A DNA stretch of 64,000 nucleotides from Roseomonas marmotae (lineage in GTDB: Bacteria; Pseudomonadota; Alphaproteobacteria; Acetobacterales; Acetobacteraceae). A program made the translations under genes and the position numbers. The stretch spans positions 819,501 to 883,500 of the forward strand of contig NZ_CP061091.1 in NCBI RefSeq assembly GCF_017654485.1, read 5' to 3'. The stretch's first letter is position 1, and each line of letters starts with the position of its first letter. This document shows positions 34,131 to 42,028 of the stretch, piece after piece. The notes beneath the pieces were generated by a model. That model saw only the letters and a program-made list of their open reading frames with translations, was not told the DNA's origin and searched no databases.

Positions 34131-34729
34131 GCCGCCCCGGCATGACCCTGGTGGAGACGCTGCTGGCGCTGGTGGTGACGGGCCTCGTCATGACCATCGG
34201 CCTGTCCTCCCTGCATCTCGTCACCCGCGCGGGCACGGCGGCGGCGGGCGACCCGGCGGCGATGGTCACGGTCCAGGACCTGATACGACTGCGGCTGCTC
34301 GGCACCATGCCCGTGGTGATGGAAGGCCAGGCCGGCCGCCCCGCCGTCGTCTTCGAGGGGCAGGGGGAGCGGATGGTCTTCGTGGCGGAACTGCCGGCGC
34401 GCTTCGGCGTCCCGGGCCCCGCGCTGGTGGAACTGCGGCGGCAGGAGGAGGGGCTGCGGCTGCTCTGGCGCCCGCTCTTCGGGGCCGCGGGGGGCGAGGG
34501 CGGGGCGGGGCGCCTGCTGCTCGACCGCGTCGCCGCCCTGCGCCTGCGCTATTTCGGCGCGCCCCGCTCGGCCGATGTCGTAGGCTGGCGCGATAACTGG
34601 TCCGATGCGGCGGCGCTGCCCGCCGCCATCGAGATGACCGTGCTGTTCCATGAGGGCGATCCGCGCCGCTGGCCGCCTCTGGTGGTCGCGCCCCGGCTCG
34701 CCGCCTCCAGGGAAGGATCTGCGGAATGA
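34127..34729 (+). CDS. gspJ: Type II secretion minor pseudopilin GspJ
   Basis: 200 residues with prepilin signal RPG/MTLVETLLALVVTGLVM and a larger periplasmic domain ending in a beta-rich region (RLRYFGAPRSADVVGWRDNW) characteristic of GspJ. Four-base overlaps with both neighbours. Confidence 0.88.
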   Translation: MSRPGMTLVETLLALVVTGLVMTIGLSSLHLVTRAGTAAAGDPAAMVTVQDLIRLRLLGTMPVVMEGQAGRPAVVFEGQGERMVFVAELPARFGVPGPALVELRRQEEGLRLLWRPLFGAAGGEGGAGRLLLDRVAALRLRYFGAPRSADVVGWRDNWSDAAALPAAIEMTVLFHEGDPRRWPPLVVAPRLAASREGSAE

Positions 34730-35817
34730 CGGCCCTGCCAAGCCTGCCGGCCCTGGGCCTGCACGCCACCGGCTTTCTGCACTGGTGGCGGGAGGAGCTG
34801 CGCGGCCTGCTGCCCCGGCGCCTGCGCCGCCGCCCGCGCAGCGTCCTCCGCCTGGATGGGCAGACGGCGAGCATCGCGAAACCTTCCCGCTCCGGCCTTC
34901 AGGATATCGTAACCTTCGCGGTGCGGGACCTGGCGGGGCAGGGGCGGGCGCTGCGGGCGCTGGCGGCGCAGCGCGAGATCGTGCTGCTGGTCCCGTCTTC
35001 CTGGATCCTGCGCCGGGTGCTGCAACTGCCCGCCGCCGCCGAGCCGCGCCTGGCCGCGGTGCTGGGCTTCGAGCTGGAGCAGCATCTGCCCTTCCCGGCC
35101 GAGGAGATGGTCTGGAGCACGCGCCTGCTGCGCCGCCTGCCGGAGGCGCAGCGGATCGAGGTGGAAGTCGCGGTGCTGCCGCGCGCGGTGGTCGCGCCGC
35201 TGGCGGCGCAGCTCCGGCGGGTGGCGGGTACGGCGCATCTCGTCGCGCGGGCGGATCTGGACGCGGAATGGCCGGAAGTGCCGGTTGATCTCCTGGCACC
35301 CCCCCGAACCCGCTGGCGCCGGCGCATCGAACTGGGCCTCGCGCTGGCCGCGCTGCTGCTGGGCCTGCAACTCGGGCAGGCCGAGCTGCGGCGGCAGGAG
35401 GAGGCGGTGGCGGCGGTCGAGGCCCGGGCGGCGCGGGCGCGGGACGCCGCCGAGCGTGTCCTGGCACTGGAGAGCGAGACGGCGGGCCTGCGCGCGCGGC
35501 TGGCCGCGGCGACCGAGTTGCGCGGTGCCCGCCCGCCCGCCGTGGCCATCCTGGAGGAACTCGCCCAGCGGCTGCCGGACGATGTCTGGCTGACGGAGTT
35601 GCGCCTGTCGGAGGACCAGCTGCTGCTGTCGGGCTTCGCCGTCCGGTCCGACCGCCTTCTGGAAATGCTCGACGGCGCCGGAAACTTCCATCAGGCGCGC
35701 TTCACGGCGCCGGTGACGCGCGGGGCGCGCGACCCGGCGGACCGTTTCCAGATCGCGCTGCGCGTCGCCCCGGCCGGAAAGCCGCAGCAGGCCTCCGCGC
35801 ATGTGGCGCGGCCATGA
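34726..35817 (+). CDS. gspL: Type II secretion protein GspL (PilM/PilN-like)
   Basis: 363 residues. The cytoplasmic N-terminal half includes VPSSWILRRVLQLPAAAEPR and GFELEQHLPFPAEEM, which match the actin-like GspL/PilM pattern that binds GspE. A single membrane segment lies near residues 203-222 (IELGLALAALLLGLQLG). The periplasmic PilN-like part has a coiled-coil (about 225-265) and the LPDDVWLTELRL strand. It joins the cytoplasmic ATPase to the periplasmic platform. Confidence 0.88.
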   Translation: MTALPSLPALGLHATGFLHWWREELRGLLPRRLRRRPRSVLRLDGQTASIAKPSRSGLQDIVTFAVRDLAGQGRALRALAAQREIVLLVPSSWILRRVLQLPAAAEPRLAAVLGFELEQHLPFPAEEMVWSTRLLRRLPEAQRIEVEVAVLPRAVVAPLAAQLRRVAGTAHLVARADLDAEWPEVPVDLLAPPRTRWRRRIELGLALAALLLGLQLGQAELRRQEEAVAAVEARAARARDAAERVLALESETAGLRARLAAATELRGARPPAVAILEELAQRLPDDVWLTELRLSEDQLLLSGFAVRSDRLLEMLDGAGNFHQARFTAPVTRGARDPADRFQIALRVAPAGKPQQASAHVARP

Positions 35818-36371
35818 ACACGCTCTCGCGGCCAGTGCGGCGCCTGCTGGCACTCGTGCTCCTGGCCCTGCCGCCTGCCCTGCTCTGGATGTTCCTGGCC
35901 GAGCCCTGGATGGATGAGCATGCCCGGCTTTCCGAGCGCATGGAGCGCGCCCTGGCCGTGGAGATGCGCGCGCTGTCCCTCGCGGGGCGCGAGCTGGAGT
36001 TCCGGCAGGAGGGGGGGGCGCTGCGGCAGGCGCTCTCGGGCGTGGCCGACCTGCCGGCCTCGGGCAGCTATGCCCTGGCCGGCGCGGAATTGCAGCGCCG
36101 GCTGCGGGAGGCCGCCGGGCGCGCGCGCGGCAGCCTCAGCAGCATCGAGACCATGCCGGAGGGCCGGGCCGGCGATGGCATGGTCGGCGTCCGCGCCCGG
36201 CTGCAGACGGATGCCGAGGGTTTGCAGCGGCTGCTGGCGGAACTGGAGACCGGCAAGGCGCTGCTGCAGGTGCATTCCCTGTCACTGGCATCGGTGGGCA
36301 TCAGCCGAAGCCGGCTGCTGGATGTGCAGCTCGACCTGCGCGGCCCCCGGCGGGAGGAGGCCGCGCGATGA
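35814..36371 (+). CDS. gspM: Type II secretion protein GspM
   Basis: 185 residues: a short cytoplasmic N-terminus, one membrane helix (LLALVLLALPPALLWMFL), a coiled-coil stretch and a ferredoxin-like periplasmic domain. Position after gspL and the coupled four-base overlaps support GspM, the GspL partner in the inner-membrane platform. Confidence 0.82.
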   Translation: MNTLSRPVRRLLALVLLALPPALLWMFLAEPWMDEHARLSERMERALAVEMRALSLAGRELEFRQEGGALRQALSGVADLPASGSYALAGAELQRRLREAAGRARGSLSSIETMPEGRAGDGMVGVRARLQTDAEGLQRLLAELETGKALLQVHSLSLASVGISRSRLLDVQLDLRGPRREEAAR

Positions 36372-36853
36372 TGATCCGCCTGCCGCTGCTGCTGGCCGCC
36401 TGCGCCGTGCTGGCCTATGCCTCGCTGCGGGAGGCGGAGGTGATGGTACCGGGCCCGCTGACGCGCGACGCGCAGACCGGGCCGAAGCCGGCCGCCGCCA
36501 TCCAGCCGCCGCCCGCGCCGCCTTCCGGGCCCTGGGTGGAACAGACGGGGCGCCCGCTCTTCGCCGTCACGCGCCGCCCGCCGGAGGAGGAGGTGACGGA
36601 AACCGCCGCCGCCGCCGCGCCGGAGCCGCTGCCGCCGGTGGCGGCCTCCGGCGTGGTGCTGCGGAACGGCCATGCCCTGGCGCTGCTGCGCTTGGCGAAT
36701 GGCCAGTCCGTGCGCGCCGCCACCGGCGACGAGGTGGATGGATGGCGAGTCGGGCGGATCAGCGCGGAGGGCGTGGAAATGACGCTGGGCGACCGCAGCG
36801 TCATGCTGGCCGCGCGGGTACCCATGGCGGATGGCCTGCTGCGTTCGGAGTGA
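36368..36853 (+). CDS. Type II secretion GspC/GspN-like protein
   Basis: 161 residues: an N-terminal membrane helix, a Pro/Ala-rich linker (about 40-60), then RPLFAVTRRP followed by a small beta domain (GVVLRNGHALALLRLANGQ, and a GWRVGRIS turn) resembling the GspC homology region. It lacks the PDZ domain of full-length GspC. It could connect the platform to GspD. Whether it should be called C or N cannot be decided by eye. Last gene of the long plus-strand unit; it ends 16 bases before a convergent gene. Confidence 0.72.
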   Translation: MMIRLPLLLAACAVLAYASLREAEVMVPGPLTRDAQTGPKPAAAIQPPPAPPSGPWVEQTGRPLFAVTRRPPEEEVTETAAAAAPEPLPPVAASGVVLRNGHALALLRLANGQSVRAATGDEVDGWRVGRISAEGVEMTLGDRSVMLAARVPMADGLLRSE

Positions 36854-36869
36854 CGCTCCGGAACGGTGC

Positions 36870-37748
36870 TTATTCCGGCAGGGCCGTGCGGCCACCGGCG
36901 GAAGGCCGCGCCAGCCTGGACCGCGCCTGGAGGCGCATCTCCTGCATCTCCACCCGCAGCCGGGCGAGGCCGGTGATGGCCTCCCGCTGCTCCGTCATGA
37001 GGTTGCGGTAGAGGCGCGGGTCCGACAGGGCCCGCAGGGCGGCGGCGGGGTCGGTGGCGGCCAGGGCGCGGAGGGCGGTCCATTCGTCCTGGCCCCGGGC
37101 GTAACGCTCCAGCATCCGCTGCTCCGCCGCCGTCAGCCCCGGCACCCGTTCGACCCTGTCGGGCGCGGGTGGCGCCGGCGCCGGGGGCGCCGCCCGTGTC
37201 ATGCCGGCGCCCCCGGCCCCGATGGTGGCGACGCGGCGGGCATAGGCGCGCCCGCGTTCCGGCTCGCCGGAGTGGTAATGGGCGATGGCCTGCCCCCAGT
37301 CCCCGTGGCGCTCCCGCAATTCTTTCAGGAAGCGGATGGCATAGCGAAGATTGGCCCGGGGATCGAAGGCTTCGTCGAGACTCGCGAAGGCCCCCGGGTG
37401 GTGCAGCAGATTGACCTGCATGCAGCCGATATCGACGGAACGCAGGCCGCGCGCCAGCAGGGCCGAGACCTCGGCGATGGCGGCCTGTTTGCTGGGGGCG
37501 GCGCGGCCTTCGCCGGCGGCGTTGTAGGACCAGGGCCAGGGTTCCGTGCGGCCGCTGCTGCTGTCCCGCCGGCCGCTCTCCACCAGGGCGATGGCACGGA
37601 GCAGGCCGGGGGGAAGGCCCGATGCCGGTTCCGCCGCCTCGATGGCCTGGCGGCAGGCGGCCCGATCCTCTCCCCCCGCCGGCTGCGCCTGTAGCCTGCC
37701 GCCGGGCAGCATGAGCGCGATGGCGAGGAGAAGAGGCCATCGCCCCAT
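36870..37748 (-). CDS. Periplasmic lytic transglycosylase (SLT domain)
   Basis: 292 residues with a signal peptide ending near GGRLQAQ. The SLT domain spans about residues 35-170: catalytic Glu in ALVESGR, then CMQVNLLHHPGAF, ANLRYAIRFLKEL and AIAHYHSGEP. A Pro/Ala-rich linker and a C-terminal basic, helical tail follow. Such enzymes open peptidoglycan, and this one lies next to the T2SS gene cluster, so it may make room for the secretion apparatus. It is convergent with the T2SS arm. Confidence 0.88.
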   Translation of the reverse strand: MGRWPLLLAIALMLPGGRLQAQPAGGEDRAACRQAIEAAEPASGLPPGLLRAIALVESGRRDSSSGRTEPWPWSYNAAGEGRAAPSKQAAIAEVSALLARGLRSVDIGCMQVNLLHHPGAFASLDEAFDPRANLRYAIRFLKELRERHGDWGQAIAHYHSGEPERGRAYARRVATIGAGGAGMTRAAPPAPAPPAPDRVERVPGLTAAEQRMLERYARGQDEWTALRALAATDPAAALRALSDPRLYRNLMTEQREAITGLARLRVEMQEMRLQARSRLARPSAGGRTALPE

Positions 37749-37825
37749 GCGTCACGGCCTCCGGCGATGCCGGAGGAAAGCTTAAAGATGGCGGTAACGG
37801 CCTGGAAGAAGATAATCCGGAGTCG

Positions 37826-37990
37826 TTACCCGCCGTTCCTGCCTTCCCCTGATTCCAGCAGGCCGCGCACCCGCCGCAGGCTCATCACCACCGCGCCCAG
37901 ATGCGCCCGCATCGCCTCGGCCGCCTCGGCATTCCGCCCGGCCTGCAGCAGGTCGAGCATGGCCAGATGCTCGCGCGCCTGCCGGTAGGG
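37826..37990 (-). pseudogene. C-terminal remnant of a GntR-FCD regulator
   Basis: Only about 55 residues resemble the last helices of an FCD domain (YRQAREHLAMLDLLQAGRNA, then AEAMRAHLGAVV). Upstream the frame continues into Arg/Pro-rich sequence with no winged helix. The plus strand just beyond (about 37990-38075) reads like another protein tail (LIRAGGMIPAIL) of unknown family. This 396-base gap therefore looks like gene debris left by a deletion. Confidence 0.45.
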
Positions 37991-38144
37991 GCACGGCGGA
38001 TGCGCTGCTGGAGACGGCGCGGGAGGTCTCGCTGATCCGCGCGGGCGGGATGATCCCCGCCATCCTGCGCCCGGCACCGGGGCGACGGCGGCGTGACGCC
38101 TGCCAGCCGGCGGCGCGGGGAAGGCCGCCCCGCGCCGCACAGGG

Positions 38145-39860
38145 CTATTCCTTCTGCGGATTGGCGCGCAGGAAGTCGAAATCGCAGCCCTGGTCGGCCT
38201 GCAGCACCTCGCGGCTGTAGAGCCGGGCATAGCCGCGCGCCGGTTTCACCGCCGTCGAGGGCTGCCCCGCCCGGCGCTTTTCCAGCTCCGCCTCATCCAC
38301 CAGCAGGTCGATGCGGCGATCCCGCACGGAAAGGCGGATGCGGTCGCCATTCCGCACCAGGCCCAGCGGGCCGCCGGAGGCCGCGTCGGGGCTGACATGC
38401 AGGATGATGGTGCCATAGGCCGTGCCGCTCATCCGCGCGTCGGAAATGCGGACCATGTCCTTCACCCCCGCCCGCGCCAGCTTCTGCGGAATCGGCAGAT
38501 AGCCGGACTCCGGCATGCCGGAGGGGCTGAGCGGGCCGGAATTCTGCAGCACCAGGAAATCCTCGGGCCGCACATCCAGGTCCGGATCATCGATCCGGCT
38601 GGACAGGTCCTCCAGCGAATTGAAGACCACCGCGCGCCCTTCCTGCTCGAAGAGCTTGGGGTCGGCGGCGGCACGCTTGAGGATGGCGCCGCGCGGCGCC
38701 AGGCTGCCGAACAGCGCCACCAGCCCGCCCTGCGGCTGCAGCGGCTCGTTCAGCGGCCGCACCACGCTGCGGTCGACATAGCCGGGCTCGGCGTCCAGCC
38801 GCTCGCCCAGGGTCTGGCCGGCCACGGTCTTGCAGTCCAGGTGCAGCAGCGGCTTCAGCTCCCGCAGCACGGCGCCGATGCCGCCGGCGGCGTGCAGGTC
38901 CTCCATGTAGAAGGGGCCGGTCGGCTTCAGGTCCACCAGCACGGGCGTGGTGTCCGACAGCTCGTTCAGCCGCTTCAGGTCGATCTCGATCCCCGCGCGG
39001 CCGGCGATGGCCGTCAGGTGGATGATGGCATTGGTGGAGCCGCCGATGGCCAGCAACACGCGCATCGCATTCTCGACCGATTCCGGCGTGACGATGTCGC
39101 GGATGGTGGTGCCCGCCCGCGCCAGCGCCAGCGCGGCGGCGCCCGAGGCCTCGGCGGCGCGGATGCGGTCGGCATGCACGGCGGGGATGGCGGCGGTGCC
39201 GGGCAGCATCATGCCCAGCGCCTCGGCGATCGAGGCCATGGTGCTGGCGGTGCCCATCACGGCGCAGGTGCCGGCGGTGGTGGCCAGGTTGCCCTCCACC
39301 TCCTCGACGGTCCCGTCATCGATCTCGCCCGCCCGGTACTTGGCCCAGAAGCGGCGGCAATCCGTGCAGGCGCCCAGCCGCTCGCCACGCCAGCGGCTGG
39401 TCATCATCGGCCCCGTCACCACCTGCACTGCCGGCAGCCCGGCGGAGACGGCGCCCATCAGCTGCGCCGGCACGGTCTTGTCGCAGCCGCCCACCAGCAC
39501 GACGGCATCCATCGGCTGGCCACGGATCATCTCCTCCGTGTCCATGGACATGAGGTTGCGGAAGAAGAGGCTGGTGGGGTTGAGGAAGACCTCGCCCAGC
39601 GAGATGGTCGGGAATTCCAGGGGCAGGCCCCCGGCGGCCAGCACGCCGCGCTTCACGGCGGTCACCAGTTCCGGCACGCCGCGATGGCAGTTGTTGAATT
39701 CGCTGTAGGTGCTGGCGATGCCCACCACCGGCTTGCGCAGCAGATCGGTGGAATAGCCCATGGCCCGTGCCATGGAGAGGCGCAGATAGCGCGCGAAATC
39801 GGGGTCGCCGTAATTGGTCAGTCCGCGGGAGAGGCCGACTGGTTGATCTGCGTCGCTCAT
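38145..39860 (-). CDS. IlvD/Edd-family dehydratase, L-arabinonate dehydratase-like
   Basis: 571-residue iron-sulfur dehydratase. Cysteines C58 (NNCHRG), C126 (GGCDKT) and C199 (TAGTC) match the [2Fe-2S] ligands of pentonate dehydratases. Length (about 570-590) and the N-terminus GLTNYGDPDFARYLRLSMAR fit L-arabinonate/D-xylonate dehydratase better than dihydroxyacid dehydratase. The enzyme would dehydrate a sugar acid to a 2-keto-3-deoxy acid. It is 37 bases downstream of a GntR regulator, with an SDR further up, which suggests a sugar-acid utilisation operon. Confidence 0.9.
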   Translation of the reverse strand: MSDADQPVGLSRGLTNYGDPDFARYLRLSMARAMGYSTDLLRKPVVGIASTYSEFNNCHRGVPELVTAVKRGVLAAGGLPLEFPTISLGEVFLNPTSLFFRNLMSMDTEEMIRGQPMDAVVLVGGCDKTVPAQLMGAVSAGLPAVQVVTGPMMTSRWRGERLGACTDCRRFWAKYRAGEIDDGTVEEVEGNLATTAGTCAVMGTASTMASIAEALGMMLPGTAAIPAVHADRIRAAEASGAAALALARAGTTIRDIVTPESVENAMRVLLAIGGSTNAIIHLTAIAGRAGIEIDLKRLNELSDTTPVLVDLKPTGPFYMEDLHAAGGIGAVLRELKPLLHLDCKTVAGQTLGERLDAEPGYVDRSVVRPLNEPLQPQGGLVALFGSLAPRGAILKRAAADPKLFEQEGRAVVFNSLEDLSSRIDDPDLDVRPEDFLVLQNSGPLSPSGMPESGYLPIPQKLARAGVKDMVRISDARMSGTAYGTIILHVSPDAASGGPLGLVRNGDRIRLSVRDRRIDLLVDEAELEKRRAGQPSTAVKPARGYARLYSREVLQADQGCDFDFLRANPQKE

Positions 39861-39897
39861 GGTGTTCCTCCGCTGCCGTGTGCCGGTGCTGTCTTGG

Positions 39898-40602
39898 TTA
39901 TCGATGCCCGAAGGCGCGCAGATAGGCGGCCTTCGAGGCGGGCAGGTGGTCCCGGCAGAGCCGGATCAGTCCGTCGCGGTCGCGACGCCCGATCGCCTCG
40001 ATGATCGCGTGGTGCTCGCGGCGGGCCTTCTCCCGTTCCTCCGCGCCGCCGAGGGCCAGGAAGCGGATGCCATGCGCGCGCTGCGCCGCCGCCTCGATGG
40101 CATCGGCCAGGAAAGCATTGCCGCAGAGGCCGAAGAGCCCGCGGTGGAAGGCCAGGTTGGCGCGGAAGATGGCGGCCATGTCCTCTGCCGCCACGGCCGC
40201 GTCGTGCCGGGTCTGCACGGCCTTCAGCTCGGCCAGGGCCTGGGCAGGCGGGGGCAGGGGGATCAGCCGGGCGGCCTCGGTCTCCAGAAGCTCCCGCAAG
40301 GCATAGAGCTGCTCGACTTCCGCGCGGGTATAGCTGCGGACCAGGGCGCCGCGATTGGGAATCCGCGCGACGATGCCCATGCGGTCCAGCTCCGCCAGCG
40401 CCTGCCGGATGGCGTGGCGCGAGGCGCGGAAGCGCAGGATCAGCTCTTCCTCGATCAGCCGCTCACGCGGGTGCAGGCGGCCGAGGACGATATCCTCCTC
40501 CAGCGCCGCGACCATGGCGGCGACGGAGGCCGGACTGTCCTCCGCAAGCCTTCCGCCGCTCTCTGGGCTCTCGGTGCTGGCCGCTCGCGCGGGCTTGGGC
40601 AT
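39898..40602 (-). CDS. GntR family regulator, FCD subfamily
   Basis: 234 residues. The winged helix (about residues 30-90) carries RLIEEELILRFRASRHAIRQ and is followed by the FCD ligand domain (ANLAFHRGLFGLCGN, then REHHAIIEAI). The ATG at 40602 is chosen; extension upstream would run through the palindrome. It is located between an SDR and a sugar-acid dehydratase and probably senses a sugar acid. A perfect 16-base palindrome precedes its start. Confidence 0.9.
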   Translation of the reverse strand: MPKPARAASTESPESGGRLAEDSPASVAAMVAALEEDIVLGRLHPRERLIEEELILRFRASRHAIRQALAELDRMGIVARIPNRGALVRSYTRAEVEQLYALRELLETEAARLIPLPPPAQALAELKAVQTRHDAAVAAEDMAAIFRANLAFHRGLFGLCGNAFLADAIEAAAQRAHGIRFLALGGAEEREKARREHHAIIEAIGRRDRDGLIRLCRDHLPASKAAYLRAFGHR

Positions 40603-40668
40603 GGCGGGTCCTGTCCCTCGGGAACCAGCATCCAGCCCTCGTCCATGCCTGTCCAGGGATTTTCGACA

Positions 40669-40684
40669 GGATTGTCGACAATCC
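40669..40684. promoter_or_regulatory. Perfect 16-base palindrome, candidate GntR operator
   Basis: GGATTGTCGACAATCC is fully self-complementary and resembles the TTGT-ACAA cores bound by FCD-type GntR proteins. It lies 67 bases upstream of the regulator ATG. A second TCGACA half-site lies just before it. Autoregulation of the GntR-dehydratase unit is likely. Confidence 0.6.
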
Positions 40685-40715
40685 CGCCGCCCTGTCCCGG
40701 GGTGCGGTGCCGGCG

Positions 40716-41465
40716 TCAGATCGTCCTGCCGCCATCCACCTCCAGCACCACGCCCGTGACGAAATTGGCCTCGTCCGAAGCGAGGTAGAGGCAGGCCCCG
40801 GCGATATCCTCCGCCCTGGAGAGGCGGCCGAGCGGAATGGTGGCCAGGAATTTCGCACGGTTCTCCGGCGTATCCGGCAGGCCCATGAAGGATTCCAGAA
40901 GCCCGGTCGCACCCATCACCGGCGCCACGCAATTGACGCGGATCCTGTCGGGCGCCAGTTCCACCGCCATGGAGCGGGAGAGCAGGTTCACCGCGCCCTT
41001 GGTGCCGTTGTACCAGGTCAGGCCCGGGCGTGGGCGGATGCCGGCGGTGGAGCCGATATTGATGATGACGCCGCCGCCCTGTCCGCGCATCACCGGCACC
41101 ACCGCATTCGTCATGTGGAAGAGCGACTTCACATTGATGGCATAGACGCGGTCGAATTCCTCCTCCGTCACCTCCAGCATCGGCTTGTTGCGATGCGTCC
41201 AGCCGGCATTGTTAACGACGATATCCAGCCTGCCGCCATGCGCGATGGCGCGCTGGACCGCCGCATCCGTCGCGGCGCGGGAGGTGATGTCGCCCTGGAT
41301 GGCGGTGACGGCGGGGCCGATGGATTCCGCCACCTCCCCGGCGCCCGGGCCATTCAGGTCCATGATGGTCACCTTGGCGCCCTGCTCCGCGAAAAGGCGG
41401 GCGATGCCGGCCCCGAAACCCGAGGCGCCGCCCGTGACGAGCGCGGATTTGCCTGCGAGACGCAT
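40716..41465 (-). CDS. Short-chain dehydrogenase/reductase (SDR)
   Basis: 249-residue classical SDR: TGGASGFGAG cofactor motif, acidic DLN after beta-2 (NAD preference), NNAG, catalytic Ser in NIGSTAG, and YNGTK as the Tyr-Lys pair. The ATG at 41465 is preceded by GGGAGG. It is upstream of the GntR/sugar-acid dehydratase pair, so it probably oxidises a sugar or sugar acid of the same pathway. Confidence 0.92.
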   Translation of the reverse strand: MRLAGKSALVTGGASGFGAGIARLFAEQGAKVTIMDLNGPGAGEVAESIGPAVTAIQGDITSRAATDAAVQRAIAHGGRLDIVVNNAGWTHRNKPMLEVTEEEFDRVYAINVKSLFHMTNAVVPVMRGQGGGVIINIGSTAGIRPRPGLTWYNGTKGAVNLLSRSMAVELAPDRIRVNCVAPVMGATGLLESFMGLPDTPENRAKFLATIPLGRLSRAEDIAGACLYLASDEANFVTGVVLEVDGGRTI

Positions 41466-41626
41466 GCCTGTTGCCTCCCTTCTGTTCTTTTCATTCCCGA
41501 CGTGCCCGGCCTGGCCGTGCAGGAAGATCATGGTCCTCCCAGCGAGGAACGCAAGCCTGCTCGATTGACCGGCGCCGGCGGAGTGCCGCAAGCTGCCGGC
41601 CATAAGATCAAAAGGGGAAGCGGGCC

Positions 41627-42028
41627 ATGGCCGAGAGCGAGATGTTCCAGAAAGGCCTGGAGATGCGCCGCAAGGTGCTCGGCAGTGACTATGTCGATGG
41701 CAGCCTCGCCAGGGCCGATGACTTCATGATGGCCTTCCAGCGCATCACCACGGAATGGTGCTGGGGCTATGCCTGGAACCGCCCGGGACTCGACCCGAGG
41801 ACGCGCAGCATGCTGAACCTGGCGATGCTGACGGCGCTGGGCCGCACGCCGGAAATCAAATTGCACGTGAAGGGCGCGCTGAACAACGGCCTGACGGTGG
41901 AGGAGATCAAGGAGATCCTGCTGCACGCCACCGTCTATTGCGGCATCCCCGCCGGGCTCGATGCCTTCAAGGCCGCGCATGAGGTGCTGCAGGCCGAGGG
42001 CGCGCTGGCGGAGAAACCCGCCGAATGA
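41627..42028 (+). CDS. Carboxymuconolactone decarboxylase family protein
   Basis: 133 residues of the CMD/PcaC type, with the family strings NRPGLDPRTRSMLNLAML and HVKGALNNGLTVEEIKE. The set of cysteines found in AhpD peroxidase relatives is absent, favouring PcaC-like decarboxylase chemistry. RBS GGGGAAG. It overlaps the next dehydrogenase by four bases. The true substrate is uncertain since no other protocatechuate genes are near. Confidence 0.9.
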   Translation: MAESEMFQKGLEMRRKVLGSDYVDGSLARADDFMMAFQRITTEWCWGYAWNRPGLDPRTRSMLNLAMLTALGRTPEIKLHVKGALNNGLTVEEIKEILLHATVYCGIPAGLDAFKAAHEVLQAEGALAEKPAE

